From the NCBI RefSeq assembly GCF_902148845.1, contig NC_043745.1:11311376-11375375 (forward strand): a stretch of 64,000 bases of DNA. Direction: 5' to 3'. Under the pieces are notes generated by a model. The model made no database searches. It was not told where the DNA came from and saw only the letters and a program-made list of their open reading frames with translations. This document shows, one piece after another, positions 33,979-64,000 of the stretch (within the stretch, counting starts at the first letter, position 1; every line of letters begins with the position of its first letter). The stretch is from Salarias fasciatus. Taxonomy: Eukaryota; Chordata; Actinopteri; Blenniiformes; Blenniidae. The position numbers and the translations under genes are program-made.

Positions 33979-36470
33979 TGATCTCAGAGATTACAAAGGA
34001 AACTTTCTTCTGTTTTGTACTCACCTCTACACATCCACCGAGCAAACATAAAGGCGTGTTTGGCAGGATCAGGGAGCTTGGAGAGAAAAAAAACACTTGT
34101 CTGAACTCATAATTGGTGCTTCACCTTGAAACCCCAAGTGGAATACAAGTCAGTGTTGGGCTTCCATTAATGTTTTTTGATATTTGCTTCTAACTTCTGA
34201 ACACATTGTGTTCAGTCTCACAGTCAGTCTTTGATTACAGAAGAATTCCAACTTGAAGTCTTTTAGAAGAGACTTTATTTGTTTTTGCATTTTCTTTGTT
34301 AGTTCAGACAAAAAAAAAGATTTTATAATTCAACTTGGACTTGACACAGCTAATGAAGCTGTGCTTTCAATCTCTTGGTAACACTATAACCGCTTCTGCT
34401 ATTATTACTAACAACTACAGCGGTAATTGTCATGGGTCAGCCAGTGGATCCTCACTAACATGGCCTTAAGTACAGTATAACCAGGGTTGGTCATACACAC
34501 AATTAAATTCAGGCTTTACCAGCAGTTTCCTCAATTAACTGAGCCATTCCTCCTATTTTGGAGTCATTTCTTGCTTTAATTACAGTAAAGCTCTGACGAT
34601 TCTCCCGTGTGCACGCCCGTCCTCCAAACTGAACCCGTGTTCATACTTAGTGTTTTCATAGAAGCTTCCAGATTTGGTTAAAATACAAATGTTTGTTTCT
34701 CTTGAAATACTTGTATTTGACCAACAACAGCTGCTTTCTTAGTTGTTAATATTAGTAATGGTCTGCTGCAATGATGGCGCCCCTGAACCTTTGGACTGTC
34801 CTTCGATCGTTCAGTCAAACTGCCTCAGAGTTCATTTGGAAGCTTAAGTGAGACCCGCTTTCAATCTGACCCTGTTCAATACTTTTCTTTTTGGTGCTCT
34901 GCAGGTTGTCATCAGCAGCATGCTCATTTTACTCAATGTAGCAATAGCACCGTGGTTCTTATTGATCAGACCAACTCGGGCAAGTGTGAGCACGCTTTCA
35001 AACATCTGAGGTAAAAGTCAACCAAGAGAAAGACGAAACACGGTTTTATTGTGTTCACCACAAAAGATAGATTATGCTTAATATGTTTGAGTCATGTTGT
35101 GTGTAAATCTGTGCTTCATAGTCTACAACCTCCTGTTGTGATACCCAGCAATGTATCCTGACAGGATGCTGATGGTCTGCAGTCTCCTGTCTATAATATA
35201 GTCTGAGCAAAAAAGAGAAATGTTCCTGGAACATATTGTACCAGCTCAAGGCATGACTGCCCCCCCGACTGCTTTAGAGGGATTTAAAACATTCCTGAGG
35301 CACGCAATAAGAAATCACTGATGTCATTCTTTGGCACGAGTGCCTAATGTCCACATTTCATTCCACTGGACACTCCACTGAGCGCACTTGTACTTCAGAG
35401 AGGTTTTCAACCACATGACAGGGCATTTGTGGACTTGAAACTGTCCTGACGAAACACTCTTCCTTTCAGACTGCCTGGAGAACGGCTGCATGACTCCCCT
35501 TTCCTTTCGGGAACGCAGATTTGCTCAGGCCAGTCGCAAATATTAGCCCTTCACTCCAGCCTGCTGCAGCTGGCCGTCCCAGGTGTCTGACAGCTGTCAG
35601 AGCTGCTGAGAAGGTGGTGATTGCCTCCAGAAATACTGTTGGTTTTGTTTATGCAACTCCTCTTGCCGCTCAAGCAGTTTCACAGCTTTTGTGGAACAGA
35701 AAACTGAACATGTTCCTGCTGTGGTCTGGCTGAGAGATCACACTGTTCTTCTGCACGTGGCGAACAGTACTGTGAGAAATGTACAACATTTGATCCGCTG
35801 TTTTGATCGTTACCGTAACAGTTATTTCAACAGGTTAACCGGAGGTGCACCCTTGACAATCTTCATTCAGTTTTTCAAGTCAGCAGTCGATGACCCTCAA
35901 TATGAAAATATCTCATTTCAGCATGAGCATCTGAATGATTTCTGATTGTGCTGCTGTATTTAATCAGACATGCTTTCACACATTTCTCCTAAATGCTGGC
36001 AGGAAGCTATGTATTGATTAATCTGCATCATAAAATTCGATACGAGACCAACTGAAATGAGTTAAAAATGCTTCAGCGATGATACCGAGGATTGCGAGCT
36101 GAAGATCTGAGCTGTGAGGAAAATGAGGGACCTGAGGAGGAAGAGCAGACCTGAAAATTACTTTTGCGTGTGACGCCCACACACCACGGCGCAAACAGCT
36201 TTCCTCCCTCACCAGCACGCTCCGTCATCCAGTTGTGACAATAAGCAGACTGTGTTTATGCAATAAATGTGGGTTGAGAAATGACTTTATCTTTGTATTC
36301 ACTAATGGATATTTAAAGTATGCACTGCAGATCAGGTATTTGGATTTTTACCAAGAAGTGCTGTAATAAACTGCAATTTCACAAACATAGTAGCCTAATA
36401 GTACATGCCCTTGACAACAAATGTTTGTTACTATTGCCACTTCTGTTTTTGTACATATCACATTAATGAT
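33590..36470. other. Intergenic DNA between heatr3 and tent4b, no gene recognised
   Basis: Frames at 35521-35945 are in moderately GC-balanced sequence but show no family motif and no consistent splice pattern. A non-coding RNA cannot be ruled out from sequence alone. Confidence 0.45.
33932..33975. repeat. CA microsatellite
   Basis: An uninterrupted (CA)n tract of about 44 bases downstream of heatr3. Confidence 0.95.
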
Positions 36471-36479
36471 CATTTATTC

Positions 36480-36590
36480 TTTGTGATGGACTGGTGTCCT
36501 GTCCAGGATGTGTCCTGCTTTCACCCGTCGTCGGCTGGGATCGCACTGCTTCAGTAAGTTGGACAGAGGAGTTTAGAAGATGGATGAATA
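36480..36590 (-). repeat. Dispersed fish repeat, minus orientation, partial
   Basis: Contains GTGATGGACTGGTGTCCTGT and GAAGATGGATGAATAG, the reverse complement of phrases in the 21330 copy's family. Confidence 0.6.
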
Positions 36591-37259
36591 GATCAGGTTT
36601 TTTTTTAACTCATACAATGAACTATGATTCAGAATGAATGCCCTTCGTATTCACAATTTGTTCCTATTTTCCTTTTCACAGAGCTTCCATATAAGCTTTT
36701 TCTATGTTCCATTCAGCCTATCACTCGTGCCCTATCCTATAAATGTATTCACTCACTTCTACTTTCTTGAGCTTTGCACCCAATAAACTGTAACAGACTC
36801 GTTGCTTTGTCTAGTTGGATAAAATGACAAAACGACAAGTCAGATAATCTCTTCACTTGTTATTGCCAATCATTTTTTCCACTTACACATTGTATTGGAT
36901 GTGCAGCAGAGTGAGAGGTTTAGGTATGAAAAGTTGTACCTCAAGTACTTAAAACATGTACTGCATTATAATTAGATTAAAGCTTCTCAAACAAAATCAT
37001 AGCATCAACTTGGCGATTGTTACAAAAATAGACATGAGAGCTAACTATATTTTTGAACTTGTAGATTGTTTTACATCTTGGTGATTGAAACAATGTAGTA
37101 AATGCTAAAAAGTCACAAAAGAAATCTCTTGAAGAATAGAAAATTATTTAACAAAGAACACAGTGAACAACAGCTCTTAGACGGCTATGTTTTTGTTCAG
37201 TCAATGTACGGTGACAGAACACAGATTGAAACACCTAGAATTTCGAAAGTAATTTTCTA

Positions 37260-37525
37260 ATTCTGTAGGGAAAATGTGTGGAGTCTGCATGTTCTTCCCA
37301 TGTCTGCATGGGTTTTCTCCCACTGTCCCAAAACATGGAAATGAGGCTAATTGGTAACCTTAAATTGTCCTGAGTTGTGAATGTGAGTGTGTGATTGTCT
37401 GTCTCTGAAAGACTTAAAACCAGTCCAGGGTGTTTCCTGACCTGGCCGATATTTAGCAGGGATTTGATCCAGCACCCTATGACTCTGAACAGGATAAAGC
37501 AGTATGGAAGATGGATGGCTGAATA
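37260..37525 (-). repeat. Dispersed fish repeat, minus orientation, fuller copy
   Basis: Contains GTGGAGTCTGCATGTTCTTC, TGGGTTTTCTCCCACTGTCC, then CAGTCCAGGGTGTTTCCTGA and GGAAGATGGATGG. This is the same family as the copies at 21330 and 36480 and covers most of its length. Confidence 0.7.
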
Positions 37526-37919
37526 TTGATAATGTCCATCAAATGCAATCCAGTATCTGACTTGAATATGGAATAGATATGCCCATAAAATCAAACCATA
37601 AAATAGCAGCAACAAAGATAACACAGCCCTTCAAATTGAGATTGAGAAGTAAATATATATTAACAAATAGCATTATAGATTCCCACTGTTTCTTGTTCTC
37701 TGAAAGTGTTCATTTTGTCGCATGGAGTGTGTGGTGGTCACTGTGCTTTAATGCCATGCATGGCGTATGTGAGTTTGTGATGATCTCGTTCTGTAGGCAC
37801 ACATTTGTAAGTAAACTGTGTGTGGTTATTAGAATAATCGCTTTAAAGAATAGGGCAGGTTCATTATCTGTGATTGGAGAAGAATAAATCAGATCTTGTT
37901 ATGTAAGAAAAAAAACAGT

Positions 37920-60811
<22,892 letters not shown>

Positions 60812-62657
60812 GGCTCACTGGGCTCGGCGCCCGCCCCACCTTCACCCCCGTCCTCGTCTGCAACTGACTGTCTTGTCCCACTTCTGCTGCCAGACTCCAG
60901 CCTCCAGAGGTTGCTAGTAGTATTTGGAGAAACCTTGAGTCGGTCTCTCCGACGGGCTTTTTTCTGTGTGACAAGCGACAATTTCTAGCAGGAAAGAAAA
61001 ACTATCAAAAAAGAAAAACTGACAAAACATATAAAAAAAAAGGAATTGTTAATGGAAATGGGTTTGATTATTTGGACCTGAACTGAAATCACAAAAGAGT
61101 CAACAAAAATGCTCATTAGCTTCTCAACAGCTTCTTTTAGGGAGCTTTTTTTTTTTCCTTCCCACAGCCAGCACCTGCACAATATGCCTCTTGCGCCTCC
61201 TGCTGTAGAGGAAGAGACAGGACGGGTGTCTGGAAACTGACTCTGGCGCAATACCTGGAACTGCTGGCTGGAATATAGGAACAACAAAAAATTTTATCAA
61301 GAAAAAAAAAAAAAAAGGAAGAAGAAAAAAAAAGCTGATGGCTGAAATGTACAAATATGAAAAACGAAAAAAAAGTTGAACAAATGTGTACACAGATTTT
61401 TTTTTTTTTTTTAAGACGGTCATTTACAAATGCAATCAGTAAGAGTGGGACATAACTTATGCATGAGGTTTTCTTCTTTCCGTTGGTTGATTTATTTTTT
61501 TCCCTCTGTTGGTTGAATCTGTTTCATTATGTTTAAACAGGTTATACAAAGATTTGTAGAAAAAAAAACACAAACGAACAAAAAAAAAACAAAAAAACAA
61601 AACAGTTAAAACACAAGTAAAATGACATTGTTTCGTATGACCTTTTTACAAGATATACCGATTGAAGTCACGTAAACATGCACATCATTGAGCCTGCTGC
61701 TTTTTTGAGCAGAGCTGAGAGCTGGGTCCCGTTTGCCAACAGAAATCATCAGCATCTACTCTTACTCCTGGTTACTCTGTGAGTGCGCAACAGCGTTGAC
61801 GTTTAAAGCCTCGATGGAGCTGGCGCTCCACCTCGCAGCCCCGACGCGGGACTGAAGGAGCGCTCATCCAGCTCAACAGTACAGCACAGTGTAGAGGCTT
61901 TTACGGCAACTGCTAGAGAGGAATCATAATGGTTTTTATTCAAAAGAGAAACAAAATCCTACACTTGAAATGTCAACAATACAACTGTGGGCGATAATCT
62001 GCTTTTTTTTTTCTCTCTTTTCTTTTTTTTGGGAGGGGAGAGGATAATTTACCAACCACAAAATCATTTGTATTTGTTAAATGTATTTATTTTTTTATTA
62101 ATTATATGAGCATAGTATGGATGGATAAATGTATTATTAACATTAGAGCCCATATCTTTGAAATAGAAGAATTTGCTGGGAGGTGCGGTAGGAACAGATG
62201 TATTCAGGTACAGTGAAAAAGAAGAAAAAAAAAACACCTTTTATTATTTCACTTTTTTTTTGTTTTGTTTTTTGTTGTTCCAGTGACAGTTGAGTGACCA
62301 AGTTACTTTGAAAATTTAAGAGACCATTTTACATATGAATTATATATATTTTTTTTCTGTTTTAATATGTGGCTGGTCTGCTTACTCTAAAAGGGAGATG
62401 ATTGAGTTTTTTTTTTCTCTTCAATTTCTATAAACTGTCAAAACACTTGTTTCAACAAAAATGTCAATGCCCTGCTGTCATTGCAGTTCCACAACTAACC
62501 TGCAGGTGGAGTCATTGCTCTAAATCCTAATCCACACAGAAGCGATGCTTGTATACTGCATTTTGGATAGTTGTTTTGTTGTTGACTGATAACAGGCCAA
62601 TATCTCAACAGAATGGGCAGCTGCACATAAAAACCTGATAGTGAAGCACAGTGCAAT

Positions 62658-62695
62658 TCCCCCCACCCCCACCCCCCACCCCCACCACCACCCCG
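62658..62695 (-). repeat. C-rich block with G-quadruplex potential on the minus strand
   Basis: The plus strand carries C6, C5, C6 and C5 runs separated by single A's, then CCACCACCACCCC. The complementary strand therefore has four or more G-runs with one-base loops, a strong G4 pattern. In the mRNA the same block is C-rich, a possible PCBP site. Confidence 0.8.
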
Positions 62696-63152
62696 TGTCT
62701 CCCAAACGGGACAAGAAACACCCACAGTGAAACAAGTAGCCAGCAATAAGCACCTCTTTACATTATATAATACTACTCCACAGTGCCTGCTGCGGCCACA
62801 TAATGTCCTGCTCACCGCTGAGCCAGGGAAATATGTGTTGGACAGTGAAGCACATTTCAGTCCACTCACTATATCTGGTGTTGATATTTTTTCTTTTTTC
62901 TTTTTTTTTTTTTTTTTTTTTTCAAGCACGGTTTCACTTCCTCCCCACCCTTTCAGCATCCATCAGTCAGTTGTGGTTAAAATGCAGTATATAAGCGCTG
63001 GTCTTTGTGATGGACAGACAAAAGGAAAGATATTTCAAGTTAGCCGTGCCATGTGAATGTCCACTGACCATCTCTCCTCACTGCAAGAAGGCTTCACACC
63101 CAACTGTACTCATCTGAAACGTTGTTTCTCTGCAGCTATTTACGATTCATGC

Positions 63153-63158
63153 AATAAA
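63153..63158 (+). terminator. tent4b: Candidate poly(A) signal of tent4b
   Basis: AATAAA about 2.34 kb after the stop, followed by an AT/GT-mixed region. Confidence 0.55.
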
Positions 63159-63175
63159 AACAGTACCATCAAACC

Positions 63176-64000
63176 ACGTGTGCAGACAGCTTTCTGTATT
63201 GTAGCGGCTCTGCTGTGAAGGTGTTGCACGAGTGCTTCCTGCATGACCTCTGCGTGATTGAGACTGCAGCATATTCAGGAGGGAATATCCAATCGATGAC
63301 TGGCTGCAGGAATGAGTTTGAGCGCTCGTCTGTCATCAACTTGACCATAAATCAGGTGAAAGTAGATCAGAATAATTTGATTCAGGCTTGGATTCCGATG
63401 ATGCCCAGCAAGGAATGCAAGAAAAGGATGTATTTTGAATTTAAAGTTGTTTGGTGCAGGTGTGTGCAGAACAAAAACCTTTAATTTTAGCTTATCATTA
63501 CCTCTTTGTGATTGATTCTTATGTCACCCTCTGTGTTTAGCACACAAGTTGATTTATGCTTTATAAATGATCTGTTCACCTTTCAAAGGACCAATGCAGA
63601 GAGGGCAACTTTGTGGTGACATGGTTAGTGCTGTCAGCTCACAGGAAGAAGGCCTCTGTTTGATTTCAGACCTGATGTTAAATGTGGGGTTTGCATGTTC
63701 TCCCTGAGCCCATATGAGTCTCATACAAATTTTTCACCATTTCATTTAATCGTCATTGAATTTAAGGCAGTGGCCTCAAAGTCAAGCTGAGTTTGATATC
63801 AACAATGAAAGAATCATTTCATTGTTCAGTCTGATTTGTTTAATAAATGCAGGTATTTCTCAAAATGTGCTGATTAATTTCATTTTTTCTGTAAAATACT
63901 TTCTGGCCAGTCAGATTTAACTTTTTTTTTCACTTCTTATGCAAAAAAGTTTTAAGAGCATCTTCTTATTGCTTCAACTATTTATCTTCTGCTTTTTGTT
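63176..64000. other. Intergenic DNA after tent4b with a repeat copy
   Basis: No gene recognised. At 63615-63730, minus orientation, GTGGTGACATGGTTAGTGCT and GGGTTTGCATGTTCTCCCTG belong to the dispersed family seen at 21330. In human the next gene would be ADCY7, which does not start within this window. Confidence 0.55.

Larger units (their letters stand above)
60812..63175 (+). other. tent4b: tent4b 3' UTR
   Basis: About 2.3 kb of non-coding sequence with many A- and T-runs (61300-61410, 61560-61600, 62215-62280, 62890-62923), a C-rich block at 62658-62695 and AU-rich stretches. It ends at an AATAAA (63153-63158). The extent is inferred from the lack of other genes and the position of that signal. 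Confidence 0.55.

Noticed and set aside
35521-35945. Two plus-strand frames suggesting a gene between heatr3 and tent4b
   Set aside because: No family motif, no coherent splice structure and weak codon pattern. Left as intergenic.

Overview
The window is nuclear DNA from a ray-finned (teleost) fish. The evidence is vertebrate genes with GT-AG introns, protein ends closest to fish/vertebrate orthologues, CpG-dense promoters set in AT-rich intergenic DNA, CA/GT microsatellites, and many short DNA-transposon relics of fish type. There are no bacterial operons, CRISPR arrays or phage genes.

Layout, left to right. (1) 1-838, minus strand: first coding exon of an Ajuba/LIMD1/WTIP-family LIM scaffold that runs off the left edge. 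(2) 3121-4538, minus: sdr42e1, a two-exon short-chain dehydrogenase. (3) 7.7-16.0 kb, plus: an arylamine N-acetyltransferase (NAT) cluster with two intact single-coding-exon genes, a decayed third copy between them, a hAT-type MITE and a fossil piece of a Ty3/gypsy LTR retrotransposon. (4) 17733-20207, plus: cnep1r1, six exons. (5) 20733-33017, plus: heatr3, fifteen exons, including one GC-AG intron; intron 2 carries two back-to-back TTAA-flanked MITEs. (6) 33-37.9 kb: intergenic, with repeats only. (7) 38356-60811, plus: tent4b (papd5), twelve coding exons with a 14-kb first intron and a roughly 2.3-kb 3' UTR to about 63.17 kb. (8) The last 0.8 kb is intergenic.

The order cnep1r1 - heatr3 - tent4b, all on one strand, matches human 16q12.1 and is a conserved block. 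The genes do not form one pathway: cnep1r1 regulates lipin dephosphorylation, heatr3 serves 5S RNP/ribosome assembly, tent4b is a non-canonical poly(A) polymerase, the NATs acetylate aromatic amines, sdr42e1 is a steroid-type dehydrogenase, and the LIM protein is a junction/Hippo scaffold. Exon joins were made by hand. The summed coding lengths (cnep1r1 125 aa, heatr3 675 aa, tent4b 676 aa, sdr42e1 386 aa) agree with the family lengths I know, which is the main check on the splice sites.

I found no credible new biological system. The points most worth a second look are the MITE pair sharing one TTAA, the NAT cluster with conversion-like mosaic identity, the GC-AG intron in heatr3, an ACTAGT-rich cluster, and a small membrane-type ORF in a tent4b intron.
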